Both the position numbers and the translations under genes were made by a program. A stretch of 64,000 nt of DNA from Bacteroidales bacterium UBA1309 (GTDB lineage Bacteria; Bacteroidota; Bacteroidia; Bacteroidales; Dysgonomonadaceae): the NCBI GenBank assembly GCA_002307185.1, contig DBTT01000004.1, forward strand, positions 70,977-134,976, in the 5' to 3' direction. The notes beneath the pieces were generated by a model. The model saw only the letters and a program-made list of their open reading frames with translations, ran no database searches and was not told the DNA's origin. Below, piece by piece: positions 8,431 through 17,466 of the stretch; the stretch's first letter is position 1; each line of letters begins with the position of its first letter.

Positions 8431-9537
8431 ATGATTTTGGAACATATTTCAGTACTTCATTTCAAGAACATCGAGCAGGCCGATCTGGACTTTTCCCCGA
8501 AAATCAATTATTTTCTCGGGAAAAATGCCATGGGAAAGACCAATTTGCTGGATGCAATCTACTATTTGTCGTTCTGTAAAAGCCATTCAAATCCGATTGA
8601 CACACAAAATATTGCGCACAAGCAAGAATTTGCGCTCCTGCAAGCAACCTATTTGTTTGAAGAACAAGGCTCCGAAAACTTTTTTTGCAGCATCCGCCAC
8701 AAGCACAAAAAGCAGTTTAAGCGCGATAAGCGCGAATATGAGCGGCTTTCGGAACATATCGGAGTATTGCCCCTGGTGATCGTCTCTCCTGCCGACACGG
8801 AGCTTATTGTGGGGGGAAGCGAACTTCGCCGAAAATTTGTGGACATCATCTTGTCGCAATTCGACAAAGAATATTTGCAATCGCTGATCCGCTACAACAA
8901 AGCGCTGATGCAGCGGAATGCACTTCTGAAGTCGGATTATCCCGTGGAAGAAAGTTTGTTTGAAATATGGGAAGAGCAATTGGCCCATGATGGAAAAGTG
9001 ATACACTCGAAGCGGAACAAGTTTGTGGAAGATTTCACTCCAGTATTTCAGGAATACTACAACCGGATTGCATCTACGGACGAAAATATTGTGTTTGAAT
9101 ATGAATCACACCTCAATGATGGGGAATTGCTGGCACTGCTGAAAGAGAGGCGAAGCAGGGACCAAATCCTTGGCTATACATCCGTTGGCGTTCACAAGGA
9201 CGATCTGGATATGCGTATCGGCGAATATTCCATCAAGCGGGTGGGTTCGCAAGGACAAAACAAAACCTATGTGATTGCCCTCAAGCTTGCGCAATTCGAC
9301 ATGATGGCACGGATGGGTTACACCACTCCAATTTTGTTGTTGGACGACATTTTCGACAAGCTTGATTCAGACCGGGTGGAGCAGATAATCCAGATTGTTT
9401 CAGAAGATAAATTTGGGCAGATTTTTATTACAGATACCAATCGAAAATACCTGGACGACATTATCAAGAAAGTGAATCAAAATTTCCATCTCTACCATGT
9501 GGAAAACGGGCAGGTGGAACAGCTCAATAATGAGTGA
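8431..9537 (+). CDS. recF: DNA replication and repair protein RecF
   Basis: 368 residues, full length. Cytoplasmic SMC-like ATPase that loads RecA at single-strand gaps with RecO and RecR. Visible motifs: Walker A GKNAMGKTN (about residue 30), the central RHKHKKQFKRDKREYERL region, and the Walker B/D-loop LLLDDIFDKLDSDRVEQI near the C-terminus, preceded by the GSQGQNKT signature loop. It is not next to dnaA or dnaN. The downstream gene is a DUF721/DciA-like gene, a pairing common in Bacteroidota. Confidence 0.97.
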   Translation: MILEHISVLHFKNIEQADLDFSPKINYFLGKNAMGKTNLLDAIYYLSFCKSHSNPIDTQNIAHKQEFALLQATYLFEEQGSENFFCSIRHKHKKQFKRDKREYERLSEHIGVLPLVIVSPADTELIVGGSELRRKFVDIILSQFDKEYLQSLIRYNKALMQRNALLKSDYPVEESLFEIWEEQLAHDGKVIHSKRNKFVEDFTPVFQEYYNRIASTDENIVFEYESHLNDGELLALLKERRSRDQILGYTSVGVHKDDLDMRIGEYSIKRVGSQGQNKTYVIALKLAQFDMMARMGYTTPILLLDDIFDKLDSDRVEQIIQIVSEDKFGQIFITDTNRKYLDDIIKKVNQNFHLYHVENGQVEQLNNE

Positions 9538-9566
9538 CAAGAAGTGAACGAGAAATTAATAGTGGA

Positions 9567-9860
9567 ATGAGAAAAAAGAATACGGAATCGATCGGCGAAG
9601 TGATGCAACAGTTTTTTGCTGAGAACGAAGTTTTCAAAAAGAAGCTGGGCGAAAACCGCATCCTAAACGGATGGGCGGAGCTTTTGGGTGCTTCCATCGC
9701 TTCTTACACGACCAACCTCTACATCCGAAATTCGATACTTCATGTGCACGTGTCCTCGTCGGTGCTTCGTTCCGAATTGATTATCAACCGCTACAACCTT
9801 ATCAAAAGATTAAACAAACATGCGGGAATGGAAGTGATTAAGGATATTGCGTTTAAGTGA
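9567..9860 (+). CDS. DUF721 (DciA-like) protein
   Basis: About 97 residues. A GTG at 9534 overlaps the recF stop and would add 11 residues, but homologues usually begin MRxKNTxSIGEV, which matches the ATG at 9567. DUF721 proteins are related to DciA, the ancestral loader of the DnaB replicative helicase. This would fit the link with recF, although the Bacteroidota versions are poorly studied. The core IRNSILHVHVSSSVLRSEL is visible. The 3' end overlaps folK, on the opposite strand, by 8 bases. Confidence 0.85.
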   Translation: MRKKNTESIGEVMQQFFAENEVFKKKLGENRILNGWAELLGASIASYTTNLYIRNSILHVHVSSSVLRSELIINRYNLIKRLNKHAGMEVIKDIAFK

Positions 9861-10320
9861 TTCTTAATGCTCTTGCCAATTCTCCCACACTTTTCTGCAA
9901 CCGGGGATGCACCACATCGCGAGCAATTTCAGCCAAAGGTTTCAACACAAAATCTCTTTCGTGCATCAGCGGATGAGGGACGGTTAATCTTTCCGACTCG
10001 ATCAGCAAGTCCTCAATCAGCAAAATATCAATATCGATTGTCCGATCGCCATAAATACGGTTGGAAGATTTGGAAATTCTCCCTAATTCTTTTTCAATGG
10101 CTTCCGTTTTGTCAAGAATTGAAAGCGGCGAAAAAGTAGTCTCCACGCCACAAGCCGCATTCAGAAAACGGAATTCCGATTGAAAACCATCCGGCTCAGT
10201 ATCATAAAAAGCGGAAAGGGAAACAACTTTCCCAATCCGCTCATGTATCATTTTAACGGCCGCCTGCAACGTTTCTTCGCGGCAACCCATATTGGATCCT
10301 AAACCAAGGTAAACCCGCAT
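9853..10320 (-). CDS. folK: 2-amino-4-hydroxy-6-hydroxymethyldihydropteridine pyrophosphokinase
   Basis: 155 residues. Transfers pyrophosphate from ATP to hydroxymethyldihydropterin in folate synthesis. The family signatures are present: LGLGSNMGCREETLQAA at the N-terminus and the metal-binding DRTIDIDILL with the following HPLMHERDFVLKPLAEI. It is the last gene of a minus-strand run ftsX-DUF3098-uppP-truB-queA-folK, 9 bases after queA. This gene order recurs in Bacteroidota. Confidence 0.96.
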   Translation of the reverse strand: MRVYLGLGSNMGCREETLQAAVKMIHERIGKVVSLSAFYDTEPDGFQSEFRFLNAACGVETTFSPLSILDKTEAIEKELGRISKSSNRIYGDRTIDIDILLIEDLLIESERLTVPHPLMHERDFVLKPLAEIARDVVHPRLQKSVGELARALRIT

Positions 10321-10329
10321 ATCAGCACA

Positions 10330-11379
10330 TCAGATAACCAGCAGGGCATCGCCGTAGGTGCCAAATCTGTAGCCCTCTTTCACCGCCAGAGTGTATGAAT
10401 CCATAATCAGGTCATACCCGCCAAAAGCAGTGGTCATCATCAACAAAGGACTTTGAGGATGGTGGAAATTGGTTATCAACGAGTCAGCAACCGTGAAGTC
10501 ATAAGGCGGAAAAATAAACTTATTTGTCCAAGTTTCAGCCGGTTTCAAATGCCCATTGGTACTCACGATGGTTTCCACCGCACGCATCACCGAGGTGCCC
10601 ACCGCACACACTTTCCTTCCTTCGTCCTTAGCCCTATTCACACGGTTGGCGGCTTCATCCGTAACAATCATTTGTTCGGAATCCACTTTATGCTTTGTCA
10701 GGTCTTCCACGTCAATTTCGCGGTAGTTGCCCAATCCCGAATGCAGTGTGATAAAGGTGAAATCCACGCCTTTGATTTCCATCCGCTTCATTAGTTCACG
10801 GCTAAAGTGCAATCCGGCAGCCGGAGCTACCACCGCACCTTCGCTTTTGGCAAAAATGGTTTGGTATCGTTCCTTGTCGATAGCTTCTTCGCCACGGCCT
10901 AGATATTTTGGGATAGGAGTCTCACCTAACGAATACAATGTGGGTTTGAATTCTTCAGAAGATCCATCGTAAAGAAAACGAAGCGTACGACCGCGCGAAG
11001 TGGTGTTGTCAATCACTTCTGCCACCATCGAGTCGTTTTCCCCGAAATAAAGTTTATTTCCGATACGGATTTTGCGGGCTGGATCCACCAAAACATCCCA
11101 ATAGTGGAGGGTGGAATTCAGCTCCCGAAGAAGGAAAACTTCAATTTTGGCACCTGTTTTTTCCTTGTTTCCATACAAGCGAGCAGGAAAAACCTTTGTG
11201 TCGTTCATGATAAAGACGTCTTTGTCATCAAAATAATCCAACACATCCCTAAACGTTCTGTGTTCTATTTCACCTGTTTTGCGATGTACAACCATCAGAC
11301 GTGATTCATCTCTGTGTTTTGCCGGGTATTTGGCAATTAATTCATCCGGAAGGTCAAATCTGAACTGAGATAACTTCAT
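10330..11379 (-). CDS. queA: S-adenosylmethionine:tRNA ribosyltransferase-isomerase
   Basis: 349 residues, full length. Converts preQ1 at tRNA position 34 into epoxyqueuosine, using the ribosyl moiety of AdoMet. Conserved stretches: FRFDLPDELIAKYPAKHRDESRLMV-type start, FIMNDTKVFPARLYG, APAAGLHFS and LITNFHHPQSPLLMM. It lies between truB and folK, so two RNA-modification genes are adjacent. No preQ1 riboswitch is evident upstream. Confidence 0.97.
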   Translation of the reverse strand: MKLSQFRFDLPDELIAKYPAKHRDESRLMVVHRKTGEIEHRTFRDVLDYFDDKDVFIMNDTKVFPARLYGNKEKTGAKIEVFLLRELNSTLHYWDVLVDPARKIRIGNKLYFGENDSMVAEVIDNTTSRGRTLRFLYDGSSEEFKPTLYSLGETPIPKYLGRGEEAIDKERYQTIFAKSEGAVVAPAAGLHFSRELMKRMEIKGVDFTFITLHSGLGNYREIDVEDLTKHKVDSEQMIVTDEAANRVNRAKDEGRKVCAVGTSVMRAVETIVSTNGHLKPAETWTNKFIFPPYDFTVADSLITNFHHPQSPLLMMTTAFGGYDLIMDSYTLAVKEGYRFGTYGDALLVI

Positions 11380-11447
11380 ATATATAAGCTTGTTATAATT
11401 TTGTATTTACCAAGTAAAGGTTTGTGCTTTACTCAATGATTTGAATT

Positions 11448-12164
11448 TCAATTTATTTCTATGTTTCCTAAAACCGTTGTGTCAATCTTCTCGATTAAAG
11501 AATCAATGTCCTCGACTTTCATGCAATTTTCCGCACGAACCTCCCCTATCCTCGTCCGTCGCAAAGCAATTAAATGCCCTCCCGAATTCAGAGCTTGCCC
11601 TATGTCGCGCGCCAATGCCCGGATATAGGTGCCTTTGCTACAGACTACGCGGATGGTTATTTCCTGCGGATCAAACGATAAAAGTTCAATTTCATCAATC
11701 ACCAACAGTTTCGATTGTAGCTCCACTTCTTTTCCCTCACGGGCCAAGTCGTAAGCGCGTTTTCCGTTCACCTTACAAGCCGAAAAACTGGGTGGGACTT
11801 GCTCAATGGCTCCCACGAATTTTTTCAAGGTCTCTTCCACCAACTCCCTGGTTATATGAGATGTCTCGAAGGTATGGTCTATTTCTGTTTCCAAATCGAA
11901 GGATGGAGTGGTGGCTCCAAGCCTGATTGTAGCAACATACTCTTTGTCTTGATACTGGAACGACTCGATTAGTTTGGTCTTCTTGCCGGTACAAAGTATC
12001 ATCACTCCGGTAGCCAAAGGATCAAGCGTGCCTGCATGTCCAACTTTCAGTTTTTTCACGTTCAATTTACGGGACAATCCGTTACGTATTCTTTTTACCA
12101 ATGTAAACGATGTCCAATGCAAAGGTTTGTCAAAATATAAAATCTCTCCTGCGATAAAATCCAT
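11448..12164 (-). CDS. truB: tRNA pseudouridine(55) synthase
   Basis: 238 residues. Makes the universal pseudouridine 55 in the T-loop of tRNAs. The catalytic-Asp motif GHAGTLDPLATGVM is intact, as is KVNGKRAYDLAREG. The C-terminal PUA extension seen in some TruB proteins is absent, as expected in this phylum. The start codon overlaps the stop of uppP by one base (TAATG), implying translational coupling. Confidence 0.97.
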   Translation of the reverse strand: MDFIAGEILYFDKPLHWTSFTLVKRIRNGLSRKLNVKKLKVGHAGTLDPLATGVMILCTGKKTKLIESFQYQDKEYVATIRLGATTPSFDLETEIDHTFETSHITRELVEETLKKFVGAIEQVPPSFSACKVNGKRAYDLAREGKEVELQSKLLVIDEIELLSFDPQEITIRVVCSKGTYIRALARDIGQALNSGGHLIALRRTRIGEVRAENCMKVEDIDSLIEKIDTTVLGNIEIN

Positions 12165-12982
12165 TATGCGATGTTTAGTTCATGCCCAAAGAACAGCAAA
12201 AGCAAGATAGCACCACCTACAACAATGCGGTAGATACCGAATGCTTTGAAGCCGTATTTTGTAACAAACCCAATGAAGAACTTGATAGCAAGAATGGCAA
12301 CGATGAAGGCAACAATGTTCCCGATAATCAAGACAAACAGGTTTTCTTGCAACAGCGAAAAATCAAAATCGAAGTGCCCGCCATTTGGCACTTTCACCAA
12401 GTCGTACACCTTTTTTGCTGTTGCAGCAGCCATGGTTGGCACGGCAAGAAAAAACGAAAATTCGGCAGCATCCCTGCGAGTCAATCCTCGAGTCATGCCT
12501 CCTACTATTGTTGCCATTGAACGTGAAACTCCTGGAATCATCGCAATACACTGGAAGCAACCAACGATAAATGCGTTCTTCGAGCTTATTTCATTGCCTT
12601 CGGGCTCGGTTGGCCTGTTGAACCATTTGTCCACGAAAAGCATGACAACGCCACCCACCACCAGCATGATGGCTACCACTTCGACGCTCTCCAAAAGCGT
12701 GTCAATTTTCTTGCTGAACAATCCACCTAAAATCACGGCTGGTATAAAGCCTATCAGCAATTTCAAGTAGAATGTCCAGGATTGGAAAAATCGTTTCCAA
12801 TAAAGGGCAATCACCGAAAGGATGGCACCGAACTGGATGATGACTGTAAAGGCTTTCACAAATTCCGATGGCGGAACGCCCAGGACAGATTCAGCGATAA
12901 TCATGTGTCCAGTGGAAGAAACAGGCAAAAATTCCGTCAATCCTTCCACGATGGCGATAATAATGGCTTGAAATGTCGTCAT
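12164..12982 (-). CDS. uppP: Undecaprenyl-diphosphatase (BacA type)
   Basis: 272 residues, integral inner-membrane protein. Dephosphorylates undecaprenyl diphosphate to recycle the lipid carrier for peptidoglycan and O-antigen. Loss or gain alters bacitracin sensitivity. The two BacA motifs are present: EGLTEFLPVSSTGHMI at the N-terminus and PGVSRSMATIVGGM in the middle. Seven or eight hydrophobic segments are visible. Start overlaps the DUF3098 stop and the stop overlaps the truB start, each by one base, so the block is tightly coupled. Confidence 0.97.
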   Translation of the reverse strand: MTTFQAIIIAIVEGLTEFLPVSSTGHMIIAESVLGVPPSEFVKAFTVIIQFGAILSVIALYWKRFFQSWTFYLKLLIGFIPAVILGGLFSKKIDTLLESVEVVAIMLVVGGVVMLFVDKWFNRPTEPEGNEISSKNAFIVGCFQCIAMIPGVSRSMATIVGGMTRGLTRRDAAEFSFFLAVPTMAAATAKKVYDLVKVPNGGHFDFDFSLLQENLFVLIIGNIVAFIVAILAIKFFIGFVTKYGFKAFGIYRIVVGGAILLLLFFGHELNIA

Positions 12983-13233
12983 TATTTACTCTCCTCCTTT
13001 TTTTTGCTCCAGCTTTCGGGAGCCAAGATGCCACCAATCATAATCACAAAACCAATAAAGCAAGTGACCGGGGCAACTACAATTCGCCTTGTGCTAAAAA
13101 TATCCGGTTCAAATCCCCCTTCAATCGAGGATCCTTTACCTGCCATTAAGATAAAGCCCACAATGATAATGAATACTGCAATGCCGCAGATAATGAAGTT
13201 GAGCTTGCCAAAGGCAAAAATCTTTTTGTCCAT
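12982..13233 (-). CDS. DUF3098 two-helix membrane protein
   Basis: 83 residues with two membrane segments (about 10-30 and 55-75) separated by a short loop containing EGGFEPDIFSTRRI. This matches DUF3098, a Bacteroidota-specific family found almost always between ftsX and uppP. Its function is unknown. The genomic position suggests a role with FtsX or in lipid-carrier/cell-wall metabolism. Confidence 0.9.
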   Translation of the reverse strand: MDKKIFAFGKLNFIICGIAVFIIIVGFILMAGKGSSIEGGFEPDIFSTRRIVVAPVTCFIGFVIMIGGILAPESWSKKKEESK

Positions 13234-13255
13234 ATTCTCAATTGATTTTTAAATT

Positions 13256-14137
13256 TTATACGTAGTAAAATCTGTCTGTCTTCATTCTTAGGTAACGATT
13301 GACGGCAAATACTGTTGCCACCAATGTCAATAAAATGCCCAAAACCAGTACTGATCCAAAAACGATGAACAAATTGTTGATATCAATAATCGTGAGCAAG
13401 TCCGGATATTCCTGTTGGAAATAATACACCAAGCCCAAGATGCCCAGATTGGCCAAGATGGCCGCTAAAATTCCTGAAACAATCATCCCCGTTACAAACG
13501 GTTTGCGAATGAAGCTGTTCGTGGCTCCCACCAACCGCATTGTATTGATCAGGAATCGGCGCGAATAGATATTCAATCGAATGGTGTTTTGGATCAATGC
13601 AAACGAAATCACCATCAACACGATGGCCAGCACCAATAGGCCGGCACTAATCCGTGAAAGATTCGTGTTCACCATACGTAGGTCGTCGGCACTATACATG
13701 ACGTTTTTCACCAAATTCAGTCCCTTCAGATCTTTTTCAACAATTTTTATGCTGTCGGGGTTTGCATAATCCGGCTTGAGGTTTATATCAAAGCAATCTG
13801 ATGCAGGATTGTAGCCCAATACTTCCTCGGGATCACGCCCCAAATCTTCGATCAGTTGCTTTTTAATCTCTTCTTTGCTTACAAAATGAACCGATCTGAC
13901 ATATTTCTTTTTCTGAATGCTAGTTTGCAGTCCATCAATGCTTGGTTTATCCATATCACCGGATATGACAACCGATATTGTCAAATTCTCTTTAACAAAT
14001 GCTGAAATCCCTCGGCCTGTGAAAGCAGTGAGGATTGTCAACCCAAGCAAGAACAACACCAAAGCTATGCTGATGGTGGTGGTCACTTTGGCATTGAAAA
14101 TAGTTGTCGATTTTATTTGCCGGCGTTTATTCGACAT
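13256..14137 (-). CDS. ftsX: Cell division protein FtsX (permease)
   Basis: 293 residues from the ATG at 14135-14137 (MSNKRRQIK...). Upstream in-frame codons have poor coding character. FtsX with FtsE forms an ABC-type complex that links the divisome to peptidoglycan hydrolases. The layout is canonical: TM1 (about 24-46), a periplasmic domain (about 50-165), then three C-terminal membrane segments with an MRLVGATNSFIRKPF motif between TM2 and TM3. ftsE is not adjacent, which is usual in this phylum. Confidence 0.94.
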   Translation of the reverse strand: MSNKRRQIKSTTIFNAKVTTTISIALVLFLLGLTILTAFTGRGISAFVKENLTISVVISGDMDKPSIDGLQTSIQKKKYVRSVHFVSKEEIKKQLIEDLGRDPEEVLGYNPASDCFDINLKPDYANPDSIKIVEKDLKGLNLVKNVMYSADDLRMVNTNLSRISAGLLVLAIVLMVISFALIQNTIRLNIYSRRFLINTMRLVGATNSFIRKPFVTGMIVSGILAAILANLGILGLVYYFQQEYPDLLTIIDINNLFIVFGSVLVLGILLTLVATVFAVNRYLRMKTDRFYYV

Positions 14138-14279
14138 GATTCCTTTATTATTGTAGATCTGAATGACGGGCATATACCTCTTTGCCCGAAACCGGGTACA
14201 GATACCCCAAATTTGGTGCAAAGAAACAAAATAAATAGCGTCTTATGGGCCATTTTCATTTCTTTAACGAAATGCTTTG

Positions 14280-15230
14280 CTATTTTCTCAGTTTTACAGA
14301 GTCAATGATATGCTCGGCTCCTTTGTGTAGTATCAAATTGGCTCTGTCGCGTGTCGGAAAGATGTTTTGGCGAAGATTTTGTAGGTTTATCTCCCTCCAA
14401 ACAGTTTTTGCCGTTTGGATTGCTTCTTCAATCGTCAGGCGCGAATAATTCACGAAATAGGAATCCGGGCTGGAGAAAGCGCTCTCCCTTAATTTCAAGA
14501 AACGGGAGATATACCATTCTTCCAATAGCTCTTCTTCGGCATCCACATAGATCGAAAAATCAACGAAATCGGATACGAAAGCATGGAATTTGGCCGAATG
14601 GGGATAGTCGGAACTACTTTGAAGGACGTTTAAGCCCTCCAAAATCAAAATATCGGGTTGATCTATTTCGTAGTATTGGTCGGGAATCACATCGTAAATG
14701 AGGTGCGAATATTTAGGGGCTTGTAAATGGCGTTTTCCTGATTTGATGTCCATTACAAACTGGAGTAGTTTCCGGGTATCATATGACTGGGGAAATCCCT
14801 TCTTCAGCATCAATCCCTTCTCTTCCAACACTGAATTTGGGTGCAAAAAGCCGTCTGTTGTCACCAAGGCCACTTTCAAGCTTTCTTTCCAATGGCTAAG
14901 CAATGCCTGAAGCACGCGCGAACTGGTGCTTTTCCCCACAGACACACTTCCTGCAATGCTGATGATAAATGGAATATGCTGCTCCTCTTGCTTGAGAAAC
15001 TTCATCAACACCGATTGGCGGTTGTGGCGTGCGTTGAGATAATAGTTGAGAAGACGTGAAAGTGGAAGATATATGTCTCTTACTTCATCGATCGACAATT
15101 CGTCGTTGATGCCTCGAAGTTTTTCAACCTCTTCCTGAGTTAGTGTCATCGGTTCTGAATCTCGAAGGGAGGCCCACTGTTCTCTATTGAACTGCAAATA
15201 AGGACTTTCGGAAGAAGTGATCGTTTCCAC
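14280..15230 (-). CDS. coaA: Type I pantothenate kinase
   Basis: Phosphorylates pantothenate, the first committed step of CoA synthesis. Walker A GSVSVGKST, YSHLIYDV and DILILEGLNVLQ are intact, and the whole protein resembles the E. coli enzyme closely. A GTG start at 15230 gives 316 residues, the E. coli length, and aligns the PYLQFNREQW start. The upstream ATG at 15293 would overlap the promoter box at 15291-15298, so it is rejected. Most Bacteroidota are known to use the unrelated type III enzyme CoaX, so this gene may have been acquired. It is a single-gene unit divergent from sufB. Confidence 0.93.
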   Translation of the reverse strand: METITSSESPYLQFNREQWASLRDSEPMTLTQEEVEKLRGINDELSIDEVRDIYLPLSRLLNYYLNARHNRQSVLMKFLKQEEQHIPFIISIAGSVSVGKSTSSRVLQALLSHWKESLKVALVTTDGFLHPNSVLEEKGLMLKKGFPQSYDTRKLLQFVMDIKSGKRHLQAPKYSHLIYDVIPDQYYEIDQPDILILEGLNVLQSSSDYPHSAKFHAFVSDFVDFSIYVDAEEELLEEWYISRFLKLRESAFSSPDSYFVNYSRLTIEEAIQTAKTVWREINLQNLRQNIFPTRDRANLILHKGAEHIIDSVKLRK

Positions 15231-15290
15231 AGGATATTTTGCTTTACCTATAAATATACTAACAACAAGAGAATATACTTCTATCGGGTG

Positions 15291-15298
15291 CAAAAGTA
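15291..15298 (-). promoter_or_regulatory. -7 box of coaA
   Basis: TACTTTTG on the minus strand (TAnnTTTG). Transcription would start near 15284, downstream of the ATG at 15293, which decides for the GTG at 15230. Confidence 0.55.
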
Positions 15299-15445
15299 AA
15301 ATAAAAACAAGAAGTTACATAGATTTTTGGCTTATCTTTCAATTTTTCAAAATAACAGAACAAATCGGGTGATATGTATGTTTAAAAAAGCGTTATTTGA
15401 TATGTAAATCAACTTACCCTTCCTATTTATATGGCAAATTATCTG

Positions 15446-15453
15446 TATCTTTG
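15446..15453 (+). promoter_or_regulatory. -7 box of sufB
   Basis: TATCTTTG, an exact fit to the Bacteroidota -7 consensus, 57 bases before the sufB ATG. Confidence 0.65.
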
Positions 15454-15510
15454 CGATAATTAGGATTGTTTGTAAGGCATTTGTCTTTAATTAAAACTTT
15501 TATACTCAAA

Positions 15511-16968
15511 ATGCAAGAAGATTCAACCAAAATAATAGAAGACATTACCTCCGGTGAATATAAATATGGTTTTGTGACGGATATTGAAACCGAGATTATT
15601 CCTATCGGCCTCAACGAGGATGTTGTCCGTTTGATTTCCGAGAAAAAAAATGAACCCGGATGGATGCTCGAATTTAGGCTCAAGGCCTATAGGCATTGGT
15701 TAACGTTGGGCACTCCCAGTTGGGCGCAACTCAAATTCCCCCATATAGACTACCAGTCAATCAGCTACTATGCTGCGCCGAAACAGAAAGACGGGCCTAA
15801 AAGCTTGGACGAAGTGGATCCGGAATTATTGAAGACTTTCGAGAAACTTGGCATTCCATTGCACGAACGGGAAATGCTTGCCGGTGTAACAACCATGGCT
15901 GTGGATGCCGTGGTGGACAGTGTGTCGGTGAAAACGACCTTCAAAAAAACATTGGGCGAAAAAGGAATTATTTTTTGCTCGTTCAGCGAAGCCGTTCAAG
16001 AACATCCCGATTTGGTGAAAAAGTACCTTGGTTCGGTTGTGCCTTACCGCGACAACTATTTTGCGGCCTTGAATTCAGCGGTATTCAGCGATGGCTCATT
16101 TGTATATATCCCCAAGGGCGTTCGTTGCCCAATGGAACTGTCCACTTATTTCCGCATCAATGCGGCCAATACGGGACAATTTGAACGCACGCTGATCGTT
16201 GCCGACGACAATTCCTACGTAAGTTACCTTGAAGGGTGTACCGCCCCGATGCGCGACGAAAACCAGCTTCATGCGGCTATCGTGGAAATCATTGCCCTGG
16301 AAAATGCCGAAGTCAAATACTCCACAGTCCAAAATTGGTTTCCTGGAGACAAAGAAGGAAAAGGGGGCGTGTATAACTTTGTAACCAAGCGTGGAATCTG
16401 CAAAGGAAACGGTTCTAAAATATCCTGGACCCAGGTGGAAACCGGTTCGGCCATTACCTGGAAATATCCTTCTTGCATTCTTGCCGGAGACAATTCTGTG
16501 GGCGAGTTTTATTCTGTTGCGGTGACCAACAACTACCAGCAAGCAGATACGGGAACCAAGATGATACACATTGGGAAAAACACCCGCAGCCGGATTGTCT
16601 CGAAAGGAATTTCGGCAGGAAAAAGCCAGAACAGCTACCGTGGGTTAGTGAAAATCTCTCCCGGAGCAGTAAATGCCCGCAATCACTCACAATGCGACAG
16701 CCTCTTGGTGGGTGACAAATGTGGAGCGCATACTTTCCCCTATTCCGATATTCGCAACCAAACAGGAATTGTGGAACACGAAGCAACCACTTCGAAAATC
16801 AGTGAAGATCAGGTTTTTTATTGCAACCAACGTGGCATCTCAACGGAAGACGCAGTGGCACTCATTGTAGGTGGTTATGCAAAAGAGGTGATGCAAAATT
16901 TGCCGATGGAATTTGCCGTAGAAGCACAAAAGTTGCTCCAAATCAGTCTCGAGGGAAGTGTAGGCTAA
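15511..16968 (+). CDS. sufB: Fe-S cluster assembly scaffold SufB
   Basis: 485 residues from the ATG at 15511 (MQEDSTK...); upstream in-frame codons fall in the leader. SufB with SufC and SufD forms the scaffold on which Fe-S clusters are built in the cytoplasm. Family hallmarks: GVTTMAVDAVVDSVSVKTT, PKGVRCPMELSTYFRINA, HYSxVQNW-like YSTVQNWFPGD, and the C-terminal RNQTGIVEHEATTSKISEDQ with ...RGISTEDA. The usual downstream sufC-sufD-sufS genes are not here. A terminator follows and the next gene is a helicase. Confidence 0.96.
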   Translation: MQEDSTKIIEDITSGEYKYGFVTDIETEIIPIGLNEDVVRLISEKKNEPGWMLEFRLKAYRHWLTLGTPSWAQLKFPHIDYQSISYYAAPKQKDGPKSLDEVDPELLKTFEKLGIPLHEREMLAGVTTMAVDAVVDSVSVKTTFKKTLGEKGIIFCSFSEAVQEHPDLVKKYLGSVVPYRDNYFAALNSAVFSDGSFVYIPKGVRCPMELSTYFRINAANTGQFERTLIVADDNSYVSYLEGCTAPMRDENQLHAAIVEIIALENAEVKYSTVQNWFPGDKEGKGGVYNFVTKRGICKGNGSKISWTQVETGSAITWKYPSCILAGDNSVGEFYSVAVTNNYQQADTGTKMIHIGKNTRSRIVSKGISAGKSQNSYRGLVKISPGAVNARNHSQCDSLLVGDKCGAHTFPYSDIRNQTGIVEHEATTSKISEDQVFYCNQRGISTEDAVALIVGGYAKEVMQNLPMEFAVEAQKLLQISLEGSVG

Positions 16969-16992
16969 TTCTTTTTGAAGTAATAGATCATT

Positions 16993-17030
16993 GACCGAAC
17001 TTAAGAAATTTTGTTCGGTCTAATTTTTTA
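16993..17030 (+). terminator. Terminator of sufB
   Basis: GACCGAAC / GTTCGGTC, perfect 8-bp stem with 12-base loop, then TAATTTTTTA, 24 bases after the sufB stop. Confidence 0.85.
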
Positions 17031-17466
17031 TAGATATTCAGTCTCTATTTGCTTGATTCTAAAATTCAATCGTTTTTTGGGAATTGTATATTTCTTTTCC
17101 TAATTGCTAATTAAATTTCTACTGAACAGTATTTTTTTGTCAATATTTCTTAGCAAGCTTTCCTTTGTATTTCGAAATCTAACAGGATATGATAGCGAGG
17201 AAAATGAAGGCTGTAAATTTTGCCTTCGAATATTTGCAATTATATTCACCTTCACCTATTGCCAATGAAAAAAACATCACCCTTGTCTTTTCTGAAAAAA
17301 CCAAGAAATTAGGAAATAGCAAAATGTTTATGGAACGCGAACTCATCAAATTAATTTGTACGGATGTCCTAGTTTCGATTAGTCGGGTTGTGTTCAGGTT
17401 TATTTACGAATAGTGAAAAACGGGACAAAAGAAAAAACATGACTTATAAAGTCTTACCTTTGCGCA
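17031..17466. other. Intergenic region after sufB
   Basis: 436 bases with no supported gene. A 74-codon frame at 17189-17413 has no recognisable motif and no promoter box, and is not called. A TACCTTTG box at 17455-17462 lies only 4 bases before the helicase ATG. If used, the helicase mRNA would be leaderless or nearly so. Confidence 0.4.

Noticed and set aside
12182..12770. Long plus-strand frames opposite uppP
   Set aside because: Antisense shadows of uppP; composition is that of the complement of a membrane protein gene.
17189..17413. 74-codon plus-strand open frame between sufB and the helicase
   Set aside because: No recognisable motif, no promoter box, composition like the surrounding AT-rich DNA.
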